A DNA stretch of 64,000 nucleotides from an uncultured Oscillospiraceae bacterium (GCA_910587285.1 CAJULM010000010.1:1-64000), one strand, 5' to 3'; counted from the first letter of the stretch, positions 49,601 through 58,397 are shown. Notes: a model not told the origin generated them from the letters alone. A program made the numbers and translations.

Positions 49601-52174
49601 ATGAAGCAAAAATTTAACGTCACCGGCATGACGTGCTCCGCCTGCTCCGCCCATGTGGACAAGGCGGTGCGAAAGCTGGACGGCGTGTGCGAGGTAAATG
49701 TGAACCTGTTGGGCGGCTCCATGACGGTGGACTGGGACGGGGCGCTCACCTCCGACGAGATCGTGTCCGCCGTGGAGAAGGCGGGATACGGCGCGTCCCT
49801 GCCCGCCGCTGCCGGCCAGAGCGCGGCCCCGGCCAGGCCCGCCGCAGACGCCATGGAGGACGACTTGAAGAACATGAGGAGTCGGCTCATCGCCTCCTTT
49901 GTGTTTCTGATTCCCCTGTTTTACCTCTCCATGGGCCATATGATGGGCTGGCCCATCCCCCACTTTTTTCACGGGCCGGAGAACGCCCTGCTCTACGCGC
50001 TGACCCTGTTTTTGCTCACTGTGCCCATTATGGTGATCAACCAAAAGTACTACCGCGTGGGGTTTAAAACGCTTTGGCATCTGTCCCCCAATATGGATTC
50101 CCTGATTGCCGTGGGCTCGGCCGCCGCCGTAGTGTACGGTGTGGCCGCCCTGTACTGCATCGGCTGGGGGCTGGGCCACGGGGACCTGGCCCTGGTGAAC
50201 CGCTACTCCATGGACCTGTACTTCGAGTCGGCGGGGATGATTCTCACCCTGATTACCCTGGGCAAATATATGGAGACCCGCTCTAAGGGCAAGACCGGCC
50301 AGGCCATCGCCCGGCTGATGGATTTGACCCCCAAGACCGCCACCGTCCTCCGGGATGGTGGGGAGGTTGAGCTTCCCGTGGAGCAGGTGCAGGTGGGGGA
50401 TTTGGTGCTGGTTCGCCCCGGCGCGTCGGTGCCGGTGGACGGGGTGGTGGAGGAGGGCGCGTCCAGCGTGGACGAGTCCGCCCTCACAGGAGAGTCCATC
50501 CCCGTGGACAAGGGGCCCGGCGACACGGTGATCTCCGCCTCCCTCAACAAATCCGGTGTGCTCACCCTCCGGGCGACCCGGGTGGGCCAGGATACCACCT
50601 TAGCCCAGATGATCCGCCTGGTGGACGAGGCGGCGTCCTCCAAGGCCCCCATCGCCAAGCTGGCGGACAAGGTGGCCGGGGTGTTCGTCCCCGTGGTGAT
50701 GGTCATCGCCCTGGTCACAGCTGTGATTTGGATGATTGCCACCGGATCGGTGGAGCGGGCGCTGACCTCCGGGGTGGCGGTGCTGGTGATTTCCTGCCCC
50801 TGCGCCCTGGGCCTGGCCACCCCTGTGGCCATTATGGTGGGCACCGGCAAGGGGGCGGAGCACGGCATTTTGGTGAAGTCCGCCGAGGGGCTGGAGCACC
50901 TGCGCTCCGTCACCACGGTGGTGCTGGACAAGACGGGCACCGTCACCCAGGGCAAGCCCAAGGTGACGGACGTGTATCCCTTGGGGCGGGCCACAGCGGA
51001 GGAGCTGTTGTGCGTGGCGGCCTCCCTGGAAAAGCCCTCCGAGCACCCCTTGGGGGCGGCCGTCGTGGAGGAGGCCGGGAACCGAAATATCCCCCTGGCC
51101 CCGGTGACGGGCTTTGAGGCCGTCCACGGCAAAGGGGTGCGTGGGACCATTCAGGGCGCGGCCTACCTGGCGGGCAACGCCGCCATGCTCAGGGACGCCG
51201 GGGTGGCGCTGGGCCAGGACGCCATGATTGCCGACGAGCTGGCCAAGCAGGGCAAAACGCCCCTGTTCTTTGTGGAGGACGGCAGGCCCATGGGCATCAT
51301 TGCCGTGGCGGACACGGTGAAGGAGACCAGCCGCGCGGCCATTGAGGGCTTCCAAAAGCTGGGCCTGAAGGTGGTCATGCTCACCGGCGACAACAGGCGC
51401 ACCGCCGAGGCCATCGGCCGGGAGCTGGGGCTGACGGAGGTTGTTTCCGAGGTGCTTCCCGCCGACAAGGAGCGGCAGATTGCCGCCCTCCAGGAGCGTG
51501 GAGAGAAGGTGGCCATGGTGGGCGACGGCATCAACGACGCCCCCGCCCTGGCCCGGGCGGACGTGGGCCTGGCCATCGGCGCGGGGGCGGACGTGGCCAT
51601 CGAGAGCGCGGACATCGTACTGATGAAGTCCGACCTGGCGGACGCGGTGACGGCGGTGGAGCTGTCCCGGGCCACCATCCGCAACGTAAAGCAGAACCTG
51701 TTCTGGGCGTTTTTCTACAACGCCGTGTGCATTCCGGTGGCGGCGGGGCTGCTGGTGCTGTTCGGCGGGCCTCAGCTCAACCCCATGATCGCCGGGGCGG
51801 CCATGAGCTTCAGCTCGGTGTGTGTGGTGGCCAACGCCCTGCGCCTGCGGTTCTTCCAGCCCAGCCTGGGTGGGAATAAAACTGGTGTTTCACGTGAAAC
51901 AGAAAAAGAGGCGTGGAAAAAAACGAATGTTTCACGTGAAACAGGGAAATTGGAGGAAGGGAGGGAACCCGTTATGGAGAAAAAGGTCGTTATCGAGGGC
52001 ATGATGTGCCAGCACTGCCGCGCCCACGTGGACAAGGCCCTGAACGCCATCCCCGGCGCGTCCGCCACGGTGGATTTGGAGAGCAAGACCGCCGTGGTGT
52101 CCGGCGACGTGGCCGACGAGGCCATCCGTGCCGCCGTGGAGGAGGTCGGGTATCAGGTGGTGTCCATTGCCTGA
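49601..52174 (+). CDS. copA: Copper-exporting P1B-type ATPase
   Basis: 857-residue Cu(I) efflux pump. N-terminal HMA domain GMTCSACSAHV; six to eight TM helices with the CPC metal site ISCPCALGLATPVAI near 397; phosphorylation DKTGT near 443; SEHPLGAAV; GDGINDAPALARADVG near 640. After the last TM helix comes a linker (about 755-785) containing two parS-coded VSRET motifs, then a second HMA domain (about 790-857, GMMCQHCRAHV), where relatives usually end. Start 49601 has AAGGTG upstream. Regulated by CsoR. Confidence 0.96.
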   Translation: MKQKFNVTGMTCSACSAHVDKAVRKLDGVCEVNVNLLGGSMTVDWDGALTSDEIVSAVEKAGYGASLPAAAGQSAAPARPAADAMEDDLKNMRSRLIASFVFLIPLFYLSMGHMMGWPIPHFFHGPENALLYALTLFLLTVPIMVINQKYYRVGFKTLWHLSPNMDSLIAVGSAAAVVYGVAALYCIGWGLGHGDLALVNRYSMDLYFESAGMILTLITLGKYMETRSKGKTGQAIARLMDLTPKTATVLRDGGEVELPVEQVQVGDLVLVRPGASVPVDGVVEEGASSVDESALTGESIPVDKGPGDTVISASLNKSGVLTLRATRVGQDTTLAQMIRLVDEAASSKAPIAKLADKVAGVFVPVVMVIALVTAVIWMIATGSVERALTSGVAVLVISCPCALGLATPVAIMVGTGKGAEHGILVKSAEGLEHLRSVTTVVLDKTGTVTQGKPKVTDVYPLGRATAEELLCVAASLEKPSEHPLGAAVVEEAGNRNIPLAPVTGFEAVHGKGVRGTIQGAAYLAGNAAMLRDAGVALGQDAMIADELAKQGKTPLFFVEDGRPMGIIAVADTVKETSRAAIEGFQKLGLKVVMLTGDNRRTAEAIGRELGLTEVVSEVLPADKERQIAALQERGEKVAMVGDGINDAPALARADVGLAIGAGADVAIESADIVLMKSDLADAVTAVELSRATIRNVKQNLFWAFFYNAVCIPVAAGLLVLFGGPQLNPMIAGAAMSFSSVCVVANALRLRFFQPSLGGNKTGVSRETEKEAWKKTNVSRETGKLEEGREPVMEKKVVIEGMMCQHCRAHVDKALNAIPGASATVDLESKTAVVSGDVADEAIRAAVEEVGYQVVSIA
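51886..51901. other. parS site 1 in copA
   Basis: TGTTTCACGTGAAACA, exact 16-bp parS palindrome, read in frame as VSRET in the linker between the ATPase core and the C-terminal HMA domain. Confidence 0.93.
51928..51943. other. parS site 2 in copA
   Basis: Second exact TGTTTCACGTGAAACA, 42 bp (about four helical turns) after the first and again coding VSRET. Confidence 0.93.
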
Positions 52175-52175
52175 A

Positions 52176-52226
52176 TTCCTTTTTTGTAAGGAAAGGGAAC
52201 CGAAAAAGAGCTTTAGCTCGCTGACG
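52176..52226 (+). repeat. Dispersed intergenic repeat, copy 2
   Basis: Starts 2 nt after the copA stop with TTCCTT...AAGGAA, followed by GGGAACCGAAAAAGAGCTTT and AGCTCGCTGACG. It aligns with 24349-24402 in order and spacing. Confidence 0.65.
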
Positions 52227-52267
52227 TATGGGTTGGCTGCTGAGAAGGGCCAGCCCCAGAACGCGGC

Positions 52268-52308
52268 AAAAACCCCGGCGCGGTCGTTTAGGCCGCGCCG
52301 GGGTTTTT
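52268..52308. terminator. Bidirectional terminator enclosing a stop codon
   Basis: 16-bp arms AAAAACCCCGGCGCGG and CCGCGCCGGGGTTTTT with a 9-nt loop. It ends copA-side transcripts and the minus-strand membrane-protein gene, whose TAA lies in the loop. Confidence 0.88.
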
Positions 52309-52770
52309 ATAGTTGAGGCATAGGATAAAGTTGATGACCGTGGAGACGAGGTGGCAGATTGCAAACCCTGCCGCCGCCAGCAGGGCGGGGCCGTTTTTCC
52401 GCGCCAGCGCAAAGCTGAGAAACGCCCCGCAGGGGGCAAGGCAGAGCGTCAAAATCACGGCGGGGCGGGTGATTCCGGCATAGTAGGCCGCCCACCCGGC
52501 GAGGTACAGCGCCATGCACAGGACGCCGCCCACCGCCCAGCCCTTTATAGGGCCGCCCCTCGCCCGATTGACCACAGCGCACAGCGCCGCGGCCATCACA
52601 GCCTGAAGAACCTGCCCCACACCGTCCAGCAAAGGCGTGACGGACTCCGCCCGCAAAATATCGTTGGCCGGGGGAGCTGTGAACCATACAAAATTTGGAA
52701 GCATTATCAGCAGGAACCACCCCAGTCCCCACGGGTCAAAGCCAAACCTGTAATTTCTCAGCGTCCACAT
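52288..52770 (-). CDS. Hypothetical membrane protein
   Basis: 160 residues, not recognised. About five hydrophobic segments (WGLGWFLLIMLPNFVWF, VLQAVMAAALCAVV, VGGVLCMALYLAGWAAYYAG, VILTLCLAPCGAFLSFALA, LLAAAGFAICHLVSTVINFI). An aromatic-rich N-terminus (MWTLRNYRFGFDPWGLGW) and FTAPPANDILRA after the first helix could help trace relatives. It begins 3 nt after the GNAT stop, so they share an mRNA. The last four codons and stop lie in the terminator hairpin. Confidence 0.65.
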   Translation of the reverse strand: MWTLRNYRFGFDPWGLGWFLLIMLPNFVWFTAPPANDILRAESVTPLLDGVGQVLQAVMAAALCAVVNRARGGPIKGWAVGGVLCMALYLAGWAAYYAGITRPAVILTLCLAPCGAFLSFALARKNGPALLAAAGFAICHLVSTVINFILCLNYKNPGAA

Positions 52771-52773
52771 GGC

Positions 52774-53244
52774 TTACACACCCCATCTGCGGACATACAT
52801 CCGGGAGGGGCGCTCCTCCCCGTCCCCGCGGGCCATGCAGAAAAATTCCCAGCCGTACCGCTCGTAAAAGGAGGTGTGGTCGGTGAGCAGGTACAGGGTG
52901 CTCACTCCCATCGCCGCCATGTCCGCGCAGGCGTGGTTCAAAAGCGCCCCGGCAACGCCCCGGCGGCGGCAGGCCTCCTCCGTGTACACCGCGCACACGT
53001 TGGGGGCCAGGTCTTTGCGGTCATGAAAGTCGTTTTCGATGACCCCAAGCCCGCCCAGGATTTTCTCTCCATTCATGGCCAGGTACCACTGGGGGACGGG
53101 GAACTCCCGTCTGAGACAGCGCTCCATACTCTCCCGGTAAGCCTCCAGCGGGACGCCCCATTTTTCGTGGAACCAGGCCGCCGCCCGGTCCAACAGATCG
53201 GGCCGTTCCCGCAGATTTAAAAGCAATGCGTCCAAATGGGTCAC
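52774..53244 (-). CDS. GNAT acetyltransferase
   Basis: About 156 residues of GCN5-type acetyltransferase fold. Core strand NVCAVYTEEACRRRGVAGAL gives the acetyl-CoA loop RRRGVA, and LYLLTDHTSFYERYGWEFF is the typical last helix and strand. Substrate unknown. GTG 53244 overlaps the rluA-family stop (GTGA); TTG 53235, with GGGAG 7-8 nt upstream, is an alternative start. Confidence 0.82.
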   Translation of the reverse strand: MTHLDALLLNLRERPDLLDRAAAWFHEKWGVPLEAYRESMERCLRREFPVPQWYLAMNGEKILGGLGVIENDFHDRKDLAPNVCAVYTEEACRRRGVAGALLNHACADMAAMGVSTLYLLTDHTSFYERYGWEFFCMARGDGEERPSRMYVRRWGV

Positions 53245-54203
53245 TCCCTGGGAAAATATTCCTCTACAAAGTCCACGTTCTCCACCGTCCACTCCCTGCC
53301 GTTCAGCGCCTCCAGCGGCCCGGCGTCCGTGGTGAAGGCAAAGCGCAGCTTGTAGGAGTACAGCGCCTGAAACCTGCGGTCAAAGCGCCTGTTATCCCGC
53401 TCCCGGCCGTACTTGCCGTCCCCTAAGAGGGGGTGGCCGGCGGCGGCGAATTGGGCGCGGATCTGGTGGGTGCGCCCGGTGATGAGGTCGCACTCCATGA
53501 GGGACAGGCCGTTTCGGCGCTTCAGCGTGCGGTACAGCGTCACCGCCGTTCTGCCGCCGGGGACGGGCTTGTCAAACACCCGGACCTGGGCCCGGTCCCC
53601 GTCCTTCAAAATGTACCCTTTGAGCTGGCCCTCCGGGGGCTCCATCTCTCCGTGGATGACGCACAGGTACAGCTTTTGCAGCTCGCGGTCCCGGATTTTC
53701 TGATTCATCACCCGCAGGGCCTCGGCGGTCTTGGCGGCGATGACAATGCCCCCGGTGTTCCGGTCGATGCGGTTGCACAGGGCGGGGGCGAAGGCGTTCT
53801 CCCACCGGGGAGACCACTCCCTTTTCTGATACAGGTAGGCCTGAACGTGGGTGATGAGGGTGTTCACCTGCTCCCTGTCGTCGGGGTGGACTACCATGCC
53901 GGGGCGCTTGTTCAGCAGGAGCAGGTGCTCGTCCTCGTAGATGATGTCCAGCCGGGGGGCGTCCACCCGGAGGAAGGCGTTGTCCGGGGTGGGGGCGTCA
54001 AAAAACTCGTCGTTGATGTAGAGCTGAAGCACATCCCCCCGCTCCAGCCGGGCGTCCCGCTTGGAGCCCTTGCCGTTTACCTTCACCCGCTTGAGCCGGA
54101 TGTATTTCTGGGCCAGGGGGGCGGGGAGCAGGGGGACGGCCTTGGCCAGCCAGCGGTCCAGCCGCTGGCCCGCGTCGTTGGGACCGATGGCAAATTCCTT
54201 CAA
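53241..54203 (-). CDS. RluA-family RNA pseudouridine synthase
   Basis: 320 residues: N-terminal S4-like domain (GQRLDRWLAKAVPLLPAPLA, YIRLKRVKVNGKG) and the RluA catalytic domain with YEDEHLLLLNKRPGMVVHPD, the catalytic Asp in CNRIDRNTGGIVIAAKT, and LITGRTHQIRAQFAAAGHPL. It modifies uridines of rRNA or tRNA; which site cannot be told among RluC/RluD-like members. The usual RLDxxTSG reads RIDRNTGG, as in many clostridial members. Confidence 0.92.
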   Translation of the reverse strand: MKEFAIGPNDAGQRLDRWLAKAVPLLPAPLAQKYIRLKRVKVNGKGSKRDARLERGDVLQLYINDEFFDAPTPDNAFLRVDAPRLDIIYEDEHLLLLNKRPGMVVHPDDREQVNTLITHVQAYLYQKREWSPRWENAFAPALCNRIDRNTGGIVIAAKTAEALRVMNQKIRDRELQKLYLCVIHGEMEPPEGQLKGYILKDGDRAQVRVFDKPVPGGRTAVTLYRTLKRRNGLSLMECDLITGRTHQIRAQFAAAGHPLLGDGKYGRERDNRRFDRRFQALYSYKLRFAFTTDAGPLEALNGREWTVENVDFVEEYFPRE

Positions 54204-54232
54204 GCGGAGCGCCTCCCCGAAAAATGGAATGG

Positions 54233-54266
54233 CTTCCCCTCCCGCCCACAGAGACGGGAAGGGAAG
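54233..54266 (-). terminator. Hairpin between galT and the rluA-family gene
   Basis: CTTCCCTTCCCG and CGGGAGGGGAAG arms (minus strand) with one wobble, a 10-nt loop and a loose T-rich follow-on (CCATTCCATTTTT). Candidate weak terminator. Confidence 0.4.
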
Positions 54267-54273
54267 CGTTTGG

Positions 54274-55767
54274 TCAAACAGACTGCAAGAAGCGCAGGAA
54301 CGCGGCGTTGCCCTCCGGATTGCGGGGATATACGCCGCAGTGCTCCAGCACCTGGGCGAAGACCAGGCCGGTCTCCTTTTTCACGATGTCCAGGGCGTTG
54401 TCTGCCGTGATGGTATAGTTCTTGGCGAAGTCCTCCGCCCAGCCGGCGTGCTTGGCGGTGAGCTCATTGGTCCGCAGGTCGGTTCCGCTGGCCAGGGCGT
54501 CCGCCACCGCGGACAGCTCCTCCTTTAGCCGGGCCGGGAGGACCGCCAGCCCCATCACCTCGATGAGACCGATGTTCTCCTTCTTGATGTGGTGCAGCTC
54601 GGCGTGGGGGTGGTACACCCCTAAGGGGTGCTCGTCGGTGGTGATGTTGTTGCGCAGCACCAGGTCCAGCTCAAATTTGTCCCCCCGCTTCCGGGCGATG
54701 GGGGTGATGGTGCTGTGGGGCTCGCCGTCCGTCTCGGCGAAAATGAACGCCGCCTCGTCGGTATACCCCCGCCAGGCGGTGAGGATTTTGTCCGCCAGCT
54801 CCACCAGCCTCTTCGGTTTCTCGCAGGCGATGCGCACCACCGACATGGGCCACTTCACGATGCCCGCCTCCACGTCCTCAAAGCCGGGGAAGGTGAAGGG
54901 GGTCTCCATGGGGGCTTTGGCCATGGCGAACTCATAGCGGCCGCCCTGGAAGTGGTCATGGGCCAGGATAGAGCCGCCCACGATGGGCAGGTCCGCGTTG
55001 GAGCCCACGAAGTAGTGGGGAAACTGCCCCACGAAGTCCAGCAGCTTGCCGAAGCAGGCCCGGTCGATCTTCATGGGGGTGTGCTCCGCGTTGAGGCAGA
55101 TGCAGTGCTCGTTGTAGTAGACATAGGGGGAGTACTGCAAAAACCAGGGGGAGCCGTTGATGGTGATGGGCACGATGCGGTGGTTCTGCCGGGCGGGGTG
55201 GTTCACCCGGCCGGCGTAGCCCTCGTTTTCCGCGCACAGCTGGCACCGGGGGTAGGCGGAGGCGGGCAGGTTCTTCGCCGCGGCGATGGCCTTGGGGTCC
55301 TTCTCCGGCTTGGACAGGTTGATGGTGATGTCCAGCTCGCCGTACTCCGTGGGGGCCTTCCACTGCACGTCCTTTGCAATCCGGTCCCGGCGGATGTAGT
55401 TGGTGTCCTGGCTCAGCTTGTAGTACCAGTCGGTGGCCTTTTGGGGATTCTCCCGGTACAGGGCCTGGAAGGTCTCAATGACCTGGGCGGGCCGGGGGGT
55501 GAGCCGCCCCATGATCTCGGTGTCGAACAGGTCCCGGTAGACCACCGAGTTCTCCGCCAGCACGCCCCGCTCATGGGCATCGTCCAGCAGGGCCTCCAGC
55601 ACCGGGGCCAGCGCCACCTGCTGGTGATCCCAGGGCACGGGGGTGTAATCGTCCAGCTTCAGCACGTCCAGGATGGTGTTGACGGCCCAGTGGAACTCGT
55701 TTTTCTCCACCAAGCCCTCCTGCACGGCGTAATCCACCAGCTTTGTGATTGCCTCGTTGCGATCCAT
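54274..55767 (-). CDS. galT: UDP-glucose-hexose-1-phosphate uridylyltransferase, type II
   Basis: 497-residue Firmicute-type GalT of the Leloir pathway, exchanging UMP between glucose-1-P and galactose-1-P. It is recognised by its length and by DTNYIRRDRIAKDVQWKAPT, QLCAENEGYAGRVNHPARQN, NHRIVPITINGSPWFLQYSP and GGSILAHDHFQGG with the catalytic His pair. AAGGAGG precedes the start. It lies 15 nt after galK. galE is not in the window. Confidence 0.95.
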   Translation of the reverse strand: MDRNEAITKLVDYAVQEGLVEKNEFHWAVNTILDVLKLDDYTPVPWDHQQVALAPVLEALLDDAHERGVLAENSVVYRDLFDTEIMGRLTPRPAQVIETFQALYRENPQKATDWYYKLSQDTNYIRRDRIAKDVQWKAPTEYGELDITINLSKPEKDPKAIAAAKNLPASAYPRCQLCAENEGYAGRVNHPARQNHRIVPITINGSPWFLQYSPYVYYNEHCICLNAEHTPMKIDRACFGKLLDFVGQFPHYFVGSNADLPIVGGSILAHDHFQGGRYEFAMAKAPMETPFTFPGFEDVEAGIVKWPMSVVRIACEKPKRLVELADKILTAWRGYTDEAAFIFAETDGEPHSTITPIARKRGDKFELDLVLRNNITTDEHPLGVYHPHAELHHIKKENIGLIEVMGLAVLPARLKEELSAVADALASGTDLRTNELTAKHAGWAEDFAKNYTITADNALDIVKKETGLVFAQVLEHCGVYPRNPEGNAAFLRFLQSV

Positions 55768-55782
55768 ATGTGTGTTCCTCCT

Positions 55783-57078
55783 TCATTCCGCCACCACGCA
55801 GCCGCCCACGGGACGGATGCGCAGCACGTGGCATTTGCCCTGGCCCAAGAGGGCCTCCATGCCGTTTTTGAACGCCTCCAGGTCTCCCTGGGGCACCCAC
55901 GCCTGGATGGTGCCCGCGAAGCCGCCGCCGTGGACCCGGACGGCCCCCCCATCCAGCAGCCGCTCTGCCTCCGCCAAAGCCAAGGGGATGGCCTGCTGCT
56001 GGGGGTTATGGACGGACCAGGTATTTTGCAGGTGGAGGGAGGAGGACAGCCCGGACTGGTTTACCAGGGTCAGGAAGAAGTCAAAGTCCCCGTTTTTGAG
56101 GGCCGCGGCCTCCAGATTTGCGGTGCGGTCGTCGTCATAGAAGTGCATGGCCCGGAGCACCGCCCGGTCGCCGCACTCTTGGCGCAGGGCGGGGATGGCG
56201 GCGCGGAACTCCTCCAGGGGCACGTCCCGGAGCACCGTTTTGCCGAAGTGGGCGGCCACCGCCCCCATCTCCCGGGTGACGGCGGCGTAGTCGTCCGTCA
56301 GGTCCCCGTGGCTGGAGCCGGTGTCCACAATACACAGGGCATGGCCGGATTTAGTGAAGTCATAGCCCACCTGTTCCACCACCGGGGCGGCGGGGTCGTT
56401 GAAGTCGATGAACACCGCCCCGCCCACGGAGGAGCCCATCTGGTCCATCAGGCCGCAGGGCTTGCCGAAGTAGACGTTCTCGGCGTACTGGCCGATTTTG
56501 GCGATGGTGACAGGGTCCAGCTTGTCCCCGCAGCAGAAGTGGTTGAAGATATTGCCCACCAGCGTCTCGTAAGCGGCGGAGGAGGACAGGCCGGAGCCGG
56601 ACAGCACCGTGGACACGGCGCAGGCGTCGAAGCCGGACAGGGGATAGCCCAGCTCCTTGATTTTCGCCGCCACCCCCCGCACCAGGGCGGCGGAGGTGTT
56701 CTGCTCCTCCTTTTTGGGGGAGAGATCGTCCAGATCGATCTCCAGGGCGGGGTAGCCCTGGGAGACGATGCGCACCGTGTTCCGCCCGTTGGGGGCGGCG
56801 CAGGCCAGCATATCCAGGTCCACGCTGGCGCACAGCACGCGGCCGTGCTGGTGGTCGGTATGGTTGCCGCCCAGTTCTGTGCGGCCGGGGCCACTGAACA
56901 GGGCCGCGCCCTGAACCTCGCCGTCAAAGCGCCGGGCGAAGTCCTCCACAATGTCCGCCGCGCGGCGGCGGGCCTCCTCCAGCCGGCGGGGGTCTTCGTC
57001 CAGGGCATAGAGGGCGGCCAGGGCCTGGTCGTGGGCGCCGCCGCGCAGGGCGCGCAGCAGCTGAGAGCAGGTTGACAT
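55783..57078 (-). CDS. galK: Galactokinase
   Basis: 431-residue GHMP-family kinase. The signature is GPGRTELGGNHTDHQHG (GRxNLIGEHTDY in most relatives; here Thr-Glu-Leu-Gly-Gly-Asn), ATP loop VSTVLSGSGLSSSAAYE, and C-terminal GGGFAGTIQAWVP. Some clostridial galactokinases share this variant. ATG 57078 fits GAGGTG at 6 nt; GTG 57087 and ATG 57081 are alternatives. First gene of galK-galT, read from a near-consensus promoter. Confidence 0.92.
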   Translation of the reverse strand: MSTCSQLLRALRGGAHDQALAALYALDEDPRRLEEARRRAADIVEDFARRFDGEVQGAALFSGPGRTELGGNHTDHQHGRVLCASVDLDMLACAAPNGRNTVRIVSQGYPALEIDLDDLSPKKEEQNTSAALVRGVAAKIKELGYPLSGFDACAVSTVLSGSGLSSSAAYETLVGNIFNHFCCGDKLDPVTIAKIGQYAENVYFGKPCGLMDQMGSSVGGAVFIDFNDPAAPVVEQVGYDFTKSGHALCIVDTGSSHGDLTDDYAAVTREMGAVAAHFGKTVLRDVPLEEFRAAIPALRQECGDRAVLRAMHFYDDDRTANLEAAALKNGDFDFFLTLVNQSGLSSSLHLQNTWSVHNPQQQAIPLALAEAERLLDGGAVRVHGGGFAGTIQAWVPQGDLEAFKNGMEALLGQGKCHVLRIRPVGGCVVAE

Positions 57079-57127
57079 CATCCTCACCTCTTGCGGGAGC
57101 GGAAAACGCTCCTAAAATTTCAAGCTT

Positions 57128-57156
57128 ATCATACCACAGGGGGCGGGCTTTGGCAA
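57128..57156 (-). promoter_or_regulatory. SigA promoter of galK-galT
   Basis: Minus strand: TTGCCA (57151-57156), 17-bp spacer, TATGAT (57128-57133) with extended TG. A small hairpin GGAGCG/CGCTCC lies in the leader (57092-57108). Confidence 0.8.
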
Positions 57157-57216
57157 GGAAAAACAGGGGGCTGGCCCGCCGCGGAGAAAAGGAAATAAGA
57201 GAAATGCGCCGGGCAC

Positions 57217-57245
57217 TTGTTTCTTTTTTTTTATTGTGGTATAAT
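57217..57245 (+). promoter_or_regulatory. SigA promoter of ddl-murF
   Basis: TTGTTT (57217-57222), 17-bp spacer, consensus TATAAT (57240-57245) with extended TG; divergent from the galK promoter. Confidence 0.82.
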
Positions 57246-57300
57246 TTTCATTCAAGCATAAAATATCAGGGAAGAATCCCCTATCATAAGGAGAGCAGTT

Positions 57301-58347
57301 ATGAAAATTGTGGTTTTGGCCGGCGGGCTCAGCGATGAGCGCAACGTGTCCCTGTCCAGCGGGTGCAAGGTGTGCGCCGCTCTGCGGGAGCGGGGGCATC
57401 AGGCCGCGTTGATTGATATGTACCTGGGCACGGACCAGCCCCCGGAGGCTCTGTTTTCTGCGCCCGTCCCAGAAGAACTGACGAAAATCGGCCGTCAGGC
57501 CCCGGACCTGGCGGCAGTGCGGGCCGCCCGGGCGGATGGCGGCGAGAACCGGTTCGGCCCCGGCGTGCTGGAGGCGTGCCGGCTGGCGGACGTGGTATTC
57601 CTGGGCCTGCACGGGACCTGCGGGGAGGACGGCCGGGTGCAGGCCGCGCTGGACCTGTTGGGCATTCCCTACACCGGGTCGGGCTATCTGGGCAGCGCCA
57701 TCGCCATGGACAAGGATTTGACCAAGCGCCTGGCGGCGCCCCTGGGGGTGGCCACCCCCAAGTGGGAGCTGGTGCGGTATACGGCGGAGGAGATCCCCGC
57801 CCTGACGGCCCGGTTAGAGGTGCCCTGCGTGGTGAAGCCGGTGGCCTCCGGCTCGTCCATCGGCGTATCGGTGGTGCACGACCGGGATGCGTTGTCCGCC
57901 GCCCTGACCCAGTGTTTAGATTACGGCAGGGTGTGTGTGGTAGAGCAGTACATCGCCGGGCGGGAAATCCAGGTGGGCATTTTGGAGGACCGGGCTTTGC
58001 CCTCCATTGAGATCGTCCCCAAGGAGGGGTTCTACGACTATGAAAACAAGTACCAGCCCGGGGCGGCGGAGGAGTTCTGTCCGGCCCCCATCCCGGAGGA
58101 GTGGGAGGCGCGGCTGGGGAAGGCGGCGCTGACGGTGTTCCACGCCCTGGGCCTGTCGGTGTACTCCCGGGCGGACTTTATTGTGACGGAGGACGGCACG
58201 CCCTGGTTTTTGGAGATCAACACCCTGCCCGGCATGACCCCCACCAGCCTGCTCCCTCAGGAGGCCGCGGCGGTGGGCATCGGCTACGGCGAGCTGTGCG
58301 AGCGGATCATCAACGCATCTCTGGAGGCCCGCAGGGCCGGAAAATGA
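57301..58347 (+). CDS. ddl: D-alanine-D-alanine ligase
   Basis: 348-residue ATP-grasp ligase forming the D-Ala-D-Ala dipeptide of peptidoglycan. Seen: VVLAGGLSDERNVSLSSG, FLGLHGTCGEDGRVQAALDL, PYTGSGYLGSAIAMDKDLTK, VKPVASGSSIGVSVV, and the Mg2+ site FLEINTLPGMTPTSLLPQ. In DdlA/VanA comparisons the loop residue deciding D-Ala versus D-Lac was not resolved by eye. AAGGAG precedes the start. murF, which uses the dipeptide, follows. Confidence 0.95.
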   Translation: MKIVVLAGGLSDERNVSLSSGCKVCAALRERGHQAALIDMYLGTDQPPEALFSAPVPEELTKIGRQAPDLAAVRAARADGGENRFGPGVLEACRLADVVFLGLHGTCGEDGRVQAALDLLGIPYTGSGYLGSAIAMDKDLTKRLAAPLGVATPKWELVRYTAEEIPALTARLEVPCVVKPVASGSSIGVSVVHDRDALSAALTQCLDYGRVCVVEQYIAGREIQVGILEDRALPSIEIVPKEGFYDYENKYQPGAAEEFCPAPIPEEWEARLGKAALTVFHALGLSVYSRADFIVTEDGTPWFLEINTLPGMTPTSLLPQEAAAVGIGYGELCERIINASLEARRAGK

Positions 58348-58397
58348 CAGGAGGGGAGGGGCCTGCCCCTTCCGGGAGAGAGGAGCGGCCATATTTT

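Noticed and set aside
54628..57075. An 815-codon open frame opposite galT-galK
   Set aside because: Antisense shadow caused by high GC at codon third positions. The translation is low-complexity (Gly/Val/His/Gln-rich) with no domain, and galT and galK are certain.
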